A DNA stretch of 64,000 bases, from positions 186,001 through 250,000 of the forward strand of contig NZ_JWLI01000011.1 in NCBI RefSeq assembly GCF_000813965.1. The letters are read 5' to 3'. The DNA comes from Leisingera sp. ANG-M7. Lineage in GTDB: Bacteria > Pseudomonadota > Alphaproteobacteria > Rhodobacterales > Rhodobacteraceae. Every line of letters starts with the position of its first letter. The stretch's first letter is position 1. Positions 1 to 8,434 of this stretch are shown piece by piece. The position numbers and the translations under genes are program-made. The notes beneath the pieces are model-generated. The model was not told where the DNA came from. It did not search any database and was given only the letters and a program-made list of their open reading frames with translations.

Positions 1-914
1 CTAAGGACCAGATGCCGCCTGCCATGCTGGAAGCGCGTGAAGCTGCGCAGGAAAAGCTGCAGAATGAACGTCTGCGGCTGCTCTATGTGGCTCTAACCCG
101 AGCCGAAAAGTGGCTGATTGTCGCTGCGGCCGGCGACGCAGGCGAGCAAGGGGACAGCTGGTACCGCATGACAGAGAACGCCTTGCACGAAGGCGGTGCA
201 GTGGAGTTTGACAGTCCTGGCGGGACAGGTTTACGCCTGCAGCACGGGGATTGGGACGGGCTGCCTTTGGTTGAAACGCCAGTCGAGAAAGTTGTGGAAC
301 ACAGTCTGCCTGAGGTTTTCAACAGGCCTGCCAGACCCTACGAGGCGCCGGTACCGGCGCTTAGCCCCTCTGATCTTGGCGGGGCCAAGGCCCTGCCGGG
401 TGAAGTGGGCCAGGACGAAGATGCCGCCAAGGCGCGCGGCGGCCGGCTGCACCTCTTACTCGAGCATCTGCCAGGCCGGCCTGAAGGTCTCTGGCCAAAG
501 CTCGCCGGCAACTTGCTGCAGAATGCCGGTGACACTGAAGACCTGCTCGCCGAAGCGTCCAGTGTTCTGAGCAACACGGGTTTAGCTCATATTTTCGCCG
601 CGGAAAGTTTGGCTGAGGTTCCGGTAACCGCAGACCTGAATGGAACCCGTCTGCACGGCATCATCGACCGGCTTATCGTCACAGCGGACAATGTTCTGGC
701 AGTCGATTTCAAATCCAATGCCACCGTGCCTGCAACGCCCGCTCAATGCCCCGAAGGCCTGCTGCGCCAGATGGGTGCCTATGCCCAAGCGCTGGCGCAG
801 ATCTACCCCGGCCGCACCGTCGAAACCGCGCTGCTCTGGACCCGAACAGCCACCCTGATGCCGCTGCCGCACGAACTTGTGACAGCGGCGCTGATGCGGC
901 GTCTGGAACCTTGA
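1..914 (+). CDS. addA: AddA helicase-nuclease, C-terminal part (cut by window edge)
   Basis: This is the last roughly 300 residues of the AddA subunit of the AddAB double-strand-break repair helicase-nuclease, which resects broken ends for RecA. The frame is open to the left edge, so the gene starts outside the window. Near the start, LYVALTRAEKWLIVA is helicase motif VI of the UvrD/Rep superfamily. Near the end, AVDFKSN followed by QMGAYAQAL matches the RecB-type nuclease signature (the D-x-K core and the QxxxY element). Nuclease activity therefore looks intact. trxA follows after a short gap, an arrangement I associate with Rhodobacterales, where addB normally lies upstream. The assignment is firm for the family; only the N-terminal helicase part cannot be seen. 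Confidence 0.93.
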   Translation, partial: KDQMPPAMLEAREAAQEKLQNERLRLLYVALTRAEKWLIVAAAGDAGEQGDSWYRMTENALHEGGAVEFDSPGGTGLRLQHGDWDGLPLVETPVEKVVEHSLPEVFNRPARPYEAPVPALSPSDLGGAKALPGEVGQDEDAAKARGGRLHLLLEHLPGRPEGLWPKLAGNLLQNAGDTEDLLAEASSVLSNTGLAHIFAAESLAEVPVTADLNGTRLHGIIDRLIVTADNVLAVDFKSNATVPATPAQCPEGLLRQMGAYAQALAQIYPGRTVETALLWTRTATLMPLPHELVTAALMRRLEP

Positions 915-939
915 CGATCCGTTAACCCGTACATAGGTT
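911..939 (+). promoter_or_regulatory. Possible sigma70-type promoter of trxA
   Basis: TTGACG (911-916) is followed after 17 bases by TAGGTT (934-939). The -35 matches the consensus well and the -10 poorly. It overlaps the addA stop codon and would place a start site about 30 bases before the trxA start. Inference from spacing only. Confidence 0.35.
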
Positions 940-976
940 CCAAATCCAGTTGCCACACACTCATGGAGACATGCAT

Positions 977-1297
977 ATGTCCACCGTAGCCGTCACCGAC
1001 GCCACCTTTGACGCCGAAGTCAAGAACTCCGATATCCCCGTTGTGGTGGATTTCTGGGCCGAGTGGTGCGGTCCCTGCAAACAGATTGGCCCGGCTCTCG
1101 AAGAGCTTGCCGCGGAATTCGGCGGCAAGGTGAAAATCGCCAAGGTCGACGTTGACAGCAACCCGAACTCCGCCGCTGCCATGGGCGTGCGCGGCATTCC
1201 GGCGCTGTTCATCTTCAAGGACGGTCAGGTGATCTCCAACCGTGCCGGCGCCGCCCCCAAGGCCGCGCTGCAGAGCTGGATCGAAGAGTCGATCTAA
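977..1297 (+). CDS. trxA: Thioredoxin 1
   Basis: A 106-residue cytoplasmic thioredoxin, the usual family length. The active site WCGPC places the redox cysteines at residues 31 and 34, and RGIPALFIF near residue 75 holds the conserved cis-proline. It reduces protein disulfides, for example in ribonucleotide reductase and peroxidases. The frame also opens at a TTG (950) and an ATG (971), but GGAG at 965-968 lies eight bases before the ATG at 977, giving the family-typical start MSTVAVTD. A strong hairpin with a T tract follows directly, so the gene is probably expressed alone or as the end of the addAB-trxA unit. Confidence 0.96.
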   Translation: MSTVAVTDATFDAEVKNSDIPVVVDFWAEWCGPCKQIGPALEELAAEFGGKVKIAKVDVDSNPNSAAAMGVRGIPALFIFKDGQVISNRAGAAPKAALQSWIEESI

Positions 1298-1320
1298 GCC
1301 GGATCCAAACGGATTTCGAA

Positions 1321-1350
1321 GGGCTGTCCCCGCCGGGGCGGCCCTTTTTT
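1321..1350 (+). terminator. Intrinsic terminator after trxA
   Basis: A GC-rich imperfect hairpin (GGGCTGTCCCC, loop GCC, GGGGCGGCCC) is followed at once by six T residues. It lies 24 bases after the trxA stop codon. Confidence 0.85.
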
Positions 1351-1448
1351 CATTCTGAGCGCTGGCGTACCGGCCGGCAGCAAACTGGCACTGTTCTTTG
1401 CGCTGATGTCCTGCAACGGTTCGCCAGGAGACAGGTAATGGAGGCAAA

Positions 1449-1796
1449 ATGGCCAAGACACGGGTATTGGTGGAATTCGGTATGGGCACATCGCTGAGAC
1501 GCGAGGATTATACCGAGGCCGCCCGCCGCGCGATCAAGGACGCGCTATGGCACAACTCCGTCAGCATGGCGGAGCTTTTTGATTTCCGTAAGGAAGACAT
1601 GATCATCGAAGCGGAGATCGGAGTGCAGAAACCGGACGCCGTCGACAGGGACGCGCTGCTTGAAATCTTCCCCTACGGCAAACCCAGCATCCGTGTTGTG
1701 GAAGGCGGTCTCAACATTGAGAAACCGCATGGCGGGCGCACGGTGATTGCCAATGCGGCGGTGGTAGTTTCCTTTGACATGGAGGCAGCGGAATGA
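1449..1796 (+). CDS. Lin0512 family protein, first copy
   Basis: A 115-residue soluble protein of the Lin0512 family, which has no established function. Visible features are the opening TRVLVEFGMGTSLRREDYTEAARRAIKDAL, the PDAVD segment near residue 60, and a glycine-rich C-terminal part (GGLNIEKPHGGRT). There is no signal peptide or membrane segment. The ATG at 1449 is preceded by GGAGG at 1440-1444. A homologous gene follows with a 4-bp ATGA overlap, so the two are translationally coupled and probably form one complex. I infer a heteromeric pair; the biochemical role is unknown. Confidence 0.8.
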   Translation: MAKTRVLVEFGMGTSLRREDYTEAARRAIKDALWHNSVSMAELFDFRKEDMIIEAEIGVQKPDAVDRDALLEIFPYGKPSIRVVEGGLNIEKPHGGRTVIANAAVVVSFDMEAAE

Positions 1797-2164
1797 GTGA
1801 GAAACGCATCATCCTGGAAATGGGCACAGGCAACGACCTTTACGGCCAGGATTACACCAAGGCTGCCCGCCGCGCAGTTCAGGATGCATTGCACCATTCT
1901 TCGATCACCCTGTTTGCCAAGCTCGGGATCGATCACAGCGAAATGCGGGTGGAGGTGACCATCGGGGTGCAGCAGCCGGATGCCGTCGATTGCGATCTGG
2001 TGGCGCAGGACTTGCCGCGGGGGAGGGCCAGCGTGCGTGCCGTCAAAGGCGGGTTGGATGTAGAAGATGCAGACGCAGGCAGCCGTCATGTTGTGGCCAC
2101 TGCGGCGGTCGAGGCCTGGCTGCCGGATCAGGCTGGGAAATACAAAATCACCGCCCCAAAATGA
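1793..2164 (+). CDS. Lin0512 family protein, second copy
   Basis: A 123-residue paralogue of the preceding gene. It shares the pattern ILEMGTGNDLYGQDYTKAARRAVQDAL, the PDAVD segment and the GGLDVED region, with clear divergence elsewhere (middle part HSSITLFAKLGIDHSEMRVEVTIGVQQ). Its start overlaps the upstream stop as ATGA, so it depends on translation of the first gene. No localisation signal is visible. The tandem arrangement suggests duplication followed by specialisation into two subunits. The function of this family is not known to me. Confidence 0.8.
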   Translation: MSEKRIILEMGTGNDLYGQDYTKAARRAVQDALHHSSITLFAKLGIDHSEMRVEVTIGVQQPDAVDCDLVAQDLPRGRASVRAVKGGLDVEDADAGSRHVVATAAVEAWLPDQAGKYKITAPK

Positions 2165-2169
2165 ACAAA

Positions 2170-2189
2170 GCCGCCCGTGTCAGGGCGGC
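2170..2189 (-). terminator. Hairpin between convergent genes, probable terminator
   Basis: A perfect 7-bp stem GCCGCCC/GGGCGGC with a 6-base loop lies between the second Lin0512 gene and the convergent DUF1127 gene. Read on the minus strand it is followed by a T-rich stretch (TTTGTTCATTTT), which favours termination of the DUF1127 transcript. It may also act weakly on the plus strand. Confidence 0.6.
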
Positions 2190-2217
2190 TCATTCAAAGT
2201 CTTCGACCATTGCAGTC

Positions 2218-2409
2218 TCAGATTTTGGCGATGTCAGCGCGGCTCATGCCGATGTCATCGAGCTGAGCATCGGTCAGCCGGGACAAAGCCTTGCGGGTTT
2301 CGCGGGCTTCGTACCACTCAACGATGGAGCTTTTCACACTGGTCATAGTGTCGACCACGCGGAGAACGGTGACTGCTCCGAGCGGCGCATGAATGTTTGC
2401 GGTCGTCAT
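2218..2409 (-). CDS. DUF1127 small protein
   Basis: A 63-residue protein whose C-terminal half, EARETRKALSRLTDAQLDDIGMSRADI, is the DUF1127 (YjiS-like) motif. Such proteins are very common in Rhodobacteraceae. Some members in other alphaproteobacteria take part in RNA binding or in phosphate and polyamine regulation, but no role can be read from this sequence. The protein is basic in its middle part and has no clear membrane anchor. It is monocistronic and convergent with the Lin0512 pair. Confidence 0.85.
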   Translation of the reverse strand: MTTANIHAPLGAVTVLRVVDTMTSVKSSIVEWYEARETRKALSRLTDAQLDDIGMSRADIAKI

Positions 2410-2574
2410 TTGCGCATATCCTTCTAAGAAACAGCCGACCCTGTGCCGGTTGTGAGCCTCATGTAGGATGCGTAGCTGAGTCCCGCAATTGCCGGTTCAA
2501 CAGCCCCGCCTTGCACTTTCTGCATAGCAGCGAAAGGCCTAGCGACCGTAGCAATGCCTGTGATCCCGCCCGCT

Positions 2575-2605
2575 CTCTTGTGCCGGCGGGGGGATGGTTC
2601 CATAT
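2575..2605 (+). promoter_or_regulatory. RpoH (sigma32) heat-shock promoter of hslV
   Basis: CTCTTGTG (2575-2582) is followed after exactly 17 bases by CCATAT (2600-2605). This matches the alphaproteobacterial RpoH pattern CNCTTGAA-N17-CCANAT apart from the last two -35 bases. It lies 25 bases before the hslV start codon and upstream of a GGAGG ribosome site. HslVU is a classic heat-shock protease, so position and sequence agree. Confidence 0.75.
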
Positions 2606-2630
2606 AGGGGGCAACTTAACGGAGGCATAA

Positions 2631-3194
2631 ATGGCAGACGATCAATTCCCCGGCTGGCACGGCACCACCATCATCGGCGTCAAGAAGGACGGCCAGGTGG
2701 TCATTGCCGGCGATGGTCAGGTGTCGCTGGGGCAAACAGTGATCAAGGGAACCGCCCGCAAAGTGCGCCGCCTGTCGCCTGGCGGTTTTGATGTGGTGGC
2801 GGGTTTTGCCGGCTCGACCGCGGATGCATTTACCCTGCTGGAACGGCTGGAAGCCAAGCTGGAAGCAACCCCGGGCCAGCTGGCCCGCGCCAGTGTGGAG
2901 CTGGCCAAGGATTGGCGCACCGACAAATACCTGCAGAAGCTGGAGGCGATGCTGATCGTCACCGACGGCACCGACATGTTTGTGATCACCGGTGCCGGCG
3001 ATGTGCTGGAGCCCGAACATGACGTGGCAGCCATCGGTTCTGGCGGCAATTTTGCCCTGGCAGCAGCCCGCGGCATGATGGACAGCGATAAATCCGCAGA
3101 AGACGTTGCCCGCGATGCGATGGCAATTGCTGCCGACATCTGCGTCTATACCAATGGCAGGCTGACGGTGGAAACCATCGGCCAGGACGGCTGA
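2631..3194 (+). CDS. hslV: HslV (ClpQ) protease subunit
   Basis: A 187-residue threonine protease, the proteolytic core of the ATP-dependent HslUV complex that degrades misfolded and regulatory proteins in the cytoplasm. [12 protein letters not shown] places the catalytic N-terminal threonine at residue 12, so a short propeptide must be removed, as is common in alphaproteobacterial HslV. The downstream blocks [32 protein letters not shown] and [13 protein letters not shown] are all canonical. The start ATG follows GGAGG at 2620-2624. An RpoH-type promoter lies just upstream. One membrane-protein gene separates it from hslU. Confidence 0.97.
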   Translation: MADDQFPGWHGTTIIGVKKDGQVVIAGDGQVSLGQTVIKGTARKVRRLSPGGFDVVAGFAGSTADAFTLLERLEAKLEATPGQLARASVELAKDWRTDKYLQKLEAMLIVTDGTDMFVITGAGDVLEPEHDVAAIGSGGNFALAAARGMMDSDKSAEDVARDAMAIAADICVYTNGRLTVETIGQDG

Positions 3195-3195
3195 G

Positions 3196-4266
3196 ATGAG
3201 CCGGATAGGTCAGGATGACCTGCGGGCCGCTGTTGGGTCAGGTTTGGTAAGCGAGGCACAGGCGGCGTCATTACTGGCGCTGGCAGACAGCCGGCGGGGG
3301 GCACGTGAAAACCTCGCCCCCGGAGATGAGCCTTTTGAGCTGTTCAAAGGTTTCAACGAGATTTTCATCGTCATCGGCCTGCTGATCCTGACCTCGGGCT
3401 GGGTAGGTTTCATCGCAATTGATCTGAGCGGATCTCCGAGCGACTATCAAAGAAAAGCCGTAACGGCCGCCATCGTCGGCGCCGTCGTATTATGGGGTCT
3501 GTCCGGGTACTTCATCCGCCGTCGCCGCATGGTGGCGCCGGCGATTGCGCTGTCGCTGCTTTGGGCCATCAATGCGGGCACCGGTTTGAATGCCCAGTTC
3601 AGCCAGCCCTTCATGATTGCCCAGAACGATTATGGCAGCCTGCCGCTGCCCCTGGCGTTGACAACAGCGGCCATCGCGCTCTTTTGGCTGCGCTTCCGGG
3701 TGCCATTTGCCATGGCTTTGATTGCGCTGGGGGTCTTTGCCTTTGCGCTGCTGTCCGGCGCCATTCAGGCCGGCAGCCCGGCAGGGATTGGCGATCTTTT
3801 CCTGTTGTCAGCCACCGGTTCGTTTGCCTGGATCACCCTCGCGGTCGGGTTGGCGGTGTTTGCCGTTGCCATGGGGTTTGACCTCAGCGATCCGCATCGC
3901 GTCACCAGACGGTCAGCGCAGGGGTTCTGGCTGCACGTCGTTGCCGCGCCAGCCCTGGTCAACACCATTGCTCTCAGCCTTCTGGACAGTGGAACCTCCA
4001 GTTCAAACCTTCTCTTGTTTGCCGTCCTTGTGCTGTTTGCCCTCATCGCAATCATCATCGACCGCCGCTCCTTCCTGATTGCCGCCATCGGCTACAGCGT
4101 CACCCTGGCCGGCACCGTGTTTAACGGCGAAGGCACCGCCATCACAATACTGGCGCTTGGCGTGTTTCTGGTTGCCCTCGGCGCCTTCTGGAGCCGCATC
4201 CGAGCGGCCATGCTTACCCCCTTGTCCGGTGTGCTGCCACTTGACCGGCTGCCGCCCTCACACTGA
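3196..4266 (+). CDS. Polytopic membrane protein between hslV and hslU (DUF2157-like)
   Basis: A 356-residue protein. It begins with a soluble segment of about 50 residues ([28 protein letters not shown]) followed by about nine hydrophobic segments. The N-terminal layout, a short helical domain before [15 protein letters not shown], resembles DUF2157 membrane proteins, but I hold that family call loosely. The gene starts one base after the hslV stop and ends 13 bases before hslU, so it must be cotranscribed with both and would be heat-induced if the promoter call is right. No function is known. A link to membrane-protein quality control is a guess from position. Confidence 0.7.
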   Translation: MSRIGQDDLRAAVGSGLVSEAQAASLLALADSRRGARENLAPGDEPFELFKGFNEIFIVIGLLILTSGWVGFIAIDLSGSPSDYQRKAVTAAIVGAVVLWGLSGYFIRRRRMVAPAIALSLLWAINAGTGLNAQFSQPFMIAQNDYGSLPLPLALTTAAIALFWLRFRVPFAMALIALGVFAFALLSGAIQAGSPAGIGDLFLLSATGSFAWITLAVGLAVFAVAMGFDLSDPHRVTRRSAQGFWLHVVAAPALVNTIALSLLDSGTSSSNLLLFAVLVLFALIAIIIDRRSFLIAAIGYSVTLAGTVFNGEGTAITILALGVFLVALGAFWSRIRAAMLTPLSGVLPLDRLPPSH

Positions 4267-4279
4267 AACGGAAAGACCC

Positions 4280-5590
4280 ATGACTGATCTGACCCCGCGC
4301 GAAATCGTTTCCGAACTGGACCGCTTTATCATCGGCCAAAAGGAAGCCAAACGGGCCGTGGCAGTAGCGCTGCGCAGCCGCTGGCGGCGCAAGCAGCTGG
4401 ATGACGACCTCCGCGACGAGGTGTACCCCAAAAACATCCTGATGATCGGCCCCACCGGTGTCGGCAAGACAGAGATTTCCCGCCGTCTGGCTAAGCTGGC
4501 CCGTGCGCCGTTTATAAAGGTGGAAGCCACCAAGTTCACCGAGGTTGGTTATGTCGGCCGCGATGTGGAGCAGATCATCCGCGATCTGGTGGACAGCGCC
4601 ATTGCTCAGACCCGCGAGTACATGCGCGAGGAAGTGAAGGCCAACGCCCACAAGGCTGCAGAGGACCGGGTTGTTGAGGCCATCGCCGGCACAGATGCCC
4701 GTGAAGCCACCCGCGAGATGTTCCGAAAGAAGCTGAAGGCGGGCGAACTCGACGACACGGTTATCGAGTTGGATGTGGCCGACACCTCCAACCCGATGGG
4801 CATGTTCGAGATCCCCGGCCAGCCCGGTGGCGGCAATATGGGCATGCTGAACCTGGGCGACCTGTTCGGCAAGGCGATGGGCGGGCGCACCACCCGCAAA
4901 AAAATGACCGTTGCCGAAAGTTATGAGGTGCTGATCAGCGAGGAGGCTGACAAGCTGCTGGATGACGAATCCGTCACCCGTTCCGCTCTGGAATCGGTGG
5001 AGCAGAACGGCATCGTCTTCCTGGACGAGATCGACAAGGTTTGTGCGCGCCAGGAAACCCGCGGCGGCGACGTCAGCCGGGAAGGCGTGCAGCGCGACCT
5101 GCTGCCACTAATCGAAGGCACCACCGTCAGCACCAAACACGGGCCGGTAAAAACGGACCACATCCTGTTCATCGCCTCCGGTGCCTTCCACATCGCCAAA
5201 CCGTCGGATCTGCTGCCGGAACTGCAGGGCCGGCTGCCGATCCGGGTGAACCTGCGGGCGCTGACCGAGAAGGACTTTGTCCGCATCCTGACCGAGACCG
5301 ACAACGCGCTGACACGTCAGTACACCGCACTTATGGGCACAGAGGAAGTCGAGGTAACCTTTACCGAAGATGGCATTGCCGCGCTTGCCAAGATTGCGGC
5401 CGAGGTGAACCAGACAGTCGAAAACATTGGTGCCCGCCGGCTTTATACCGTGATGGAACGGGTCTTCGAGGAACTCTCCTTTACGGCACCAGACCGCTCC
5501 GGTGAGGCTGTCACGGTTGACGCGGCTTTTGTGACCAAAAACCTGGGCGAGCTTGGCCGGTCTGCGGATGTCAGCCGTTACGTGCTGTAA
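4280..5590 (+). CDS. hslU: HslU (ClpY) ATPase subunit
   Basis: A 436-residue AAA+ unfoldase that feeds substrates to HslV; the family is typically 435-445 residues. It opens with [20 protein letters not shown]. The Walker A motif GPTGVGKT is at residues 57-64, Walker B is in [10 protein letters not shown] near residue 250, and the GYVGRDVE pore motif is near residue 93. The C-terminus SRYVL corresponds to the tail that docks into HslV pockets. The frame extends upstream inside the previous gene, but the ATG at 4280 gives the canonical N-terminus. It is the last gene of the hslV operon and a hairpin follows. Confidence 0.97.
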   Translation: MTDLTPREIVSELDRFIIGQKEAKRAVAVALRSRWRRKQLDDDLRDEVYPKNILMIGPTGVGKTEISRRLAKLARAPFIKVEATKFTEVGYVGRDVEQIIRDLVDSAIAQTREYMREEVKANAHKAAEDRVVEAIAGTDAREATREMFRKKLKAGELDDTVIELDVADTSNPMGMFEIPGQPGGGNMGMLNLGDLFGKAMGGRTTRKKMTVAESYEVLISEEADKLLDDESVTRSALESVEQNGIVFLDEIDKVCARQETRGGDVSREGVQRDLLPLIEGTTVSTKHGPVKTDHILFIASGAFHIAKPSDLLPELQGRLPIRVNLRALTEKDFVRILTETDNALTRQYTALMGTEEVEVTFTEDGIAALAKIAAEVNQTVENIGARRLYTVMERVFEELSFTAPDRSGEAVTVDAAFVTKNLGELGRSADVSRYVL

Positions 5591-5620
5591 ATCGCGATCA
5601 TAGGGCTCAGCTACTGGACA

Positions 5621-5650
5621 ATGGCGGCAGGTCGGATAGCCTGCCGCCAT
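5621..5650 (+). terminator. Hairpin terminator after hslU
   Basis: A perfect 11-bp stem ATGGCGGCAGG/CCTGCCGCCAT with an 8-base loop lies 30 bases after hslU. The following tract (TTGAAATT) is only moderately T-rich, so termination may be partial. Confidence 0.6.
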
Positions 5651-5671
5651 TTGAAATTGGGGACAGGCACA

Positions 5672-6787
5672 ATGCAGGTTCTGCGCACGGTTTGCGTTTT
5701 TCTACTAATCGGGCTGGCAGGCTGTACGGACCGATCCTACTCACCCACAGTCCCTGAAGCCTTGAACGTTGGCAAACCAGCAACTGTCTTTGCAGCCACA
5801 AACCGGGAACCGTTGCCCGATGGCACATTCGGGCCTGATAGGACCGACGGCATAAGTTTGCTGGAACTCACAGTTTCAATTCCACCCGAACATAAACCTG
5901 GCACACTGAAATTCGGTTATGCAAACCCGGACCCCTCAGCTGAGTTCACTATGGCGGGACGCAGGAAATTCCAAACTGAAGCAGCTTTTTCGTCCAGGCT
6001 GCGTCAAGAATTGGCCAAGTTTCCAGCCAATGAGAGGGACGTGACCGTTTTCGTGCACGGCTTCAATTCAACCCAAGCGGAGACTGCATTCAGGGCCGCC
6101 CAGCTGACACATGACCTCAATGTTCCCGGCGCAACTGTCATCTATTCCTGGCCCAGCAAGGGCAAGGCACTTGGCTATGCCTACGACGGCGACAGCGTTC
6201 TGTTTGCCCGTGACGGTCTGGAAGCTCTGCTGCGCAAGCTGCGCACGTCCGGCGCCGACCGGATTGTTGTTGTTGCACATTCCATGGGCGGGCTGCTGAC
6301 CATGGAGGCGCTGCGGCAGATTGAGATCAAGTCGCCAGGATGGACCGCTCGCCACCTGGGCGGCGTGGTGCTGATGTCACCGGATCTGGACGTCGATGTT
6401 TTCAAATCGCAAATGACCCGCTTTGCAGAAGTCCCGCAGCCGTTTGCGATCTTCGTTTCGCAAAAGGACAATATCCTGACCCTGTCGCAGCGGCTGCGCG
6501 GGTTGGATGGGCGTGCAAGGCTTGGCAACCTCAACAATGCCGAGGAGATCAGTGACCTGCCGGTGGAGGTTATTGATACTACAGCCTTTGCAGATGAGGC
6601 GGAATCACAGCATTTTGTTGCCGCCACCTCGCCGGCGCTGCTGGCGCTGCTGAATGGTGCGCGTGAAACGGCGCAAACCTTTGATCGCGATCAGGACCGT
6701 CTGCGCAGGCTTTTACCTGGCCAGATCGTTATCCGCGACAACGCAATTGAAATCGCCCTGGATGGCCCTCCGTCAGACAATAGGTGA
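5672..6787 (+). CDS. Alpha/beta-hydrolase lipoprotein (DUF900 type)
   Basis: A 371-residue protein with a lipoprotein signal: hydrophobic residues 6-14 then LAGC, with Cys18 as the lipid-modified residue. The body is an alpha/beta hydrolase of the DUF900 group. FVHGFNST forms the oxyanion region, VVVAHSMGGLLTMEAL contains the nucleophile serine in G-x-S-x-G-like context (HSMGG), and ESQHFVAAT probably supplies the histidine. The ATG at 5672 is preceded by GGGGACAGG and gives a proper signal peptide; the earlier in-frame start at 5621 lies inside a terminator stem. Substrate is unknown. It is expected at the periplasmic face or outer membrane. Confidence 0.82.
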   Translation: MQVLRTVCVFLLIGLAGCTDRSYSPTVPEALNVGKPATVFAATNREPLPDGTFGPDRTDGISLLELTVSIPPEHKPGTLKFGYANPDPSAEFTMAGRRKFQTEAAFSSRLRQELAKFPANERDVTVFVHGFNSTQAETAFRAAQLTHDLNVPGATVIYSWPSKGKALGYAYDGDSVLFARDGLEALLRKLRTSGADRIVVVAHSMGGLLTMEALRQIEIKSPGWTARHLGGVVLMSPDLDVDVFKSQMTRFAEVPQPFAIFVSQKDNILTLSQRLRGLDGRARLGNLNNAEEISDLPVEVIDTTAFADEAESQHFVAATSPALLALLNGARETAQTFDRDQDRLRRLLPGQIVIRDNAIEIALDGPPSDNR

Positions 6788-6793
6788 CGCCCC

Positions 6794-7381
6794 TTATCGG
6801 CTGCGCCTGAGATAAACGTAGTAGGCGCCTTCACCGCCATGGCTGATATGCGCCGGCGTGACCTGCAAGATCGCCTGTGACAAGGGCGGCAGGGCCAGCC
6901 ATTGCGGCACCTTGTGACGCAGTACACCGCGCGGCACCGGCATCGGGCCCGGCTCATCCCGGTCCTTGCCCTTGCCGGTTACCACCAGCACCAGCCGCTT
7001 TCCTGATGCCTGAGCCGACAAGATAAAGCGTGTGAGAGCAGGATGCGCGGTGTCGATCCGCATGCCATGCAGGTCAAGCTTCCCTTCAGGCCTGATCTTG
7101 CCGCGTTTCATGCGGCGGAAAGCCTTTTCGTCCATCTGCAGCGGATCACAGGCGAGGCTGCGGGCAATCGACGGCTTCAAATCGTGTTTCACCGGCTTGG
7201 GTTTAGCATTGCTTCCAACCTTGAATGCCGCCAGTCGCGGTTCCGGCTGCTTGACCGGTTTAGGTTTGGGCATCGGCGGGGCTGGCGGCGAAGAATGCGC
7301 ACCCGGGTGCAACCGCTCTGTGTGCTTCACGACCTTGTGCCAAAGGTCGATTTCGTCGCCTGTCAGTTTGCGCCGTGTCAT
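6794..7381 (-). CDS. Smr domain protein
   Basis: A 195-residue protein with a proline- and lysine-rich N-terminal linker (residues 25-60) and a C-terminal Smr domain. LDLHGMRIDTAHPALTRFI carries the conserved DxH and VVTGKGKDRD the GKG loop. Smr domains are nucleic-acid endonucleases related to the MutS2 C-terminus. It begins directly after the mltA stop with no gap and is the third gene of the tim44-mltA-smr unit. This conserved alphaproteobacterial order suggests coupling to envelope or secretion housekeeping rather than to mismatch repair, but the target is unknown. Confidence 0.88.
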   Translation of the reverse strand: MTRRKLTGDEIDLWHKVVKHTERLHPGAHSSPPAPPMPKPKPVKQPEPRLAAFKVGSNAKPKPVKHDLKPSIARSLACDPLQMDEKAFRRMKRGKIRPEGKLDLHGMRIDTAHPALTRFILSAQASGKRLVLVVTGKGKDRDEPGPMPVPRGVLRHKVPQWLALPPLSQAILQVTPAHISHGGEGAYYVYLRRSR

Positions 7382-8434
7382 TCAAATGTCTTCCGGCAGC
7401 ATCGCATAGGCCCGCTGGATCGGCAGCAGAACCACCATCCGTCCCGGGTCTTTCATGGTTCCAGCAGTCTCGCCCGCTGCATCACCTGTTCCGACAAAGA
7501 TGTCAGCCCGTTGTGCACCCTTGATGGCAGAGCCAGTATCCTGCGCCACCATCAACCGCCGCAGCGGCATGTGCCCGTCCTTCTCCACCCAGACCGGCGC
7601 ACCCAGCGGGGTATAGGCAGGATCGGCGGCAATGGTGCGCATTGGCGTGACAGACCGGTTCATTGCCCCGAGCGGCCCCTTGGAGGCTGCAACCCTGCGC
7701 ACCTCCCGGAAAAACACATAGGACGGATTGTGGAACAACAGCTCCTTGCCATCGGTCGGGTTGCGGCGCACCCAGGATTTAATCACTTGGGCACTTACCT
7801 GATGGGCGTTGTAGACGCCGCGGCGCACCAATTCCTTGCCGATGGATTTGTAGGGATGACCGTTGGCCCCGCCATAACCCACGCGGATAATCGAGCCATC
7901 CGGCAAACGGATCCGCCCGGATCCTTGGATTTGCAGAAAGAACAGCTCCACCGGGTCATCGACCCAAGCAATTTCCAGCCCGCGGCCCTGCATTACATCG
8001 CTGGTCAGAATATCCCGCCGTGGCAGCCAAAGGCCTGCGCCCCGTGCCTCTGGCGGGATTTTATAAACCGGATAACGGAAGCGGCCTGTAGGGTAGCGTG
8101 ACCCGTTCAGTTCTGGCTCAAAATATCCGGTGAACAGGGCAGGGCTTCCGTCCTCAATCAGTACTGGGCGGAAAAACAGCTCGAAAAATGCGCGGGCGCC
8201 ATCAGGTGACTGGGAGTGGGCGACCTTGCACAGTGCAGCCCAATCCGGATCCTTTAGATCCTTGCAAGTCCCCAGAAAAACCTCCAGCGCGGCTGCGTGA
8301 TCATCCTGTGCCCAGCCGTCCAGCTGGGCAAAATCCAAGATGCTGGACACGGTTTCAGATTGCGCCCCGGAGGCGGTCATCGCGGCACCTGCAATTGCAG
8401 CTGCCCCAAGTGCCCCCCGAAGCGCCGCAATCAT
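7382..8434 (-). CDS. mltA: Membrane-bound lytic transglycosylase A
   Basis: A 350-residue murein hydrolase that cleaves the MurNAc-GlcNAc bond to form 1,6-anhydro ends. A signal peptide covers about residues 1-27 (IAALRGALGAAAIAGAAMTASGAQS). No lipobox cysteine is evident, so it may be periplasmic rather than lipid-anchored. TGYFEPELNGSR is the family core and AQDTGSAIKGAQRADIFVG is the C-terminal 3D domain with catalytic aspartates. The start ATG overlaps the tim44 stop as ATGA, and its own stop abuts smr. Family identity is strong. Confidence 0.93.
   Translation of the reverse strand: MIAALRGALGAAAIAGAAMTASGAQSETVSSILDFAQLDGWAQDDHAAALEVFLGTCKDLKDPDWAALCKVAHSQSPDGARAFFELFFRPVLIEDGSPALFTGYFEPELNGSRYPTGRFRYPVYKIPPEARGAGLWLPRRDILTSDVMQGRGLEIAWVDDPVELFFLQIQGSGRIRLPDGSIIRVGYGGANGHPYKSIGKELVRRGVYNAHQVSAQVIKSWVRRNPTDGKELLFHNPSYVFFREVRRVAASKGPLGAMNRSVTPMRTIAADPAYTPLGAPVWVEKDGHMPLRRLMVAQDTGSAIKGAQRADIFVGTGDAAGETAGTMKDPGRMVVLLPIQRAYAMLPEDI

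Noticed and set aside
7043-8101. Long plus-strand open frame (352 codons) opposite smr and mltA
   Set aside because: It is the mirror of two well-supported genes on the minus strand. Its translation is rich in H, R and P, as expected of antisense frames in GC-rich DNA, with no recognisable domain.
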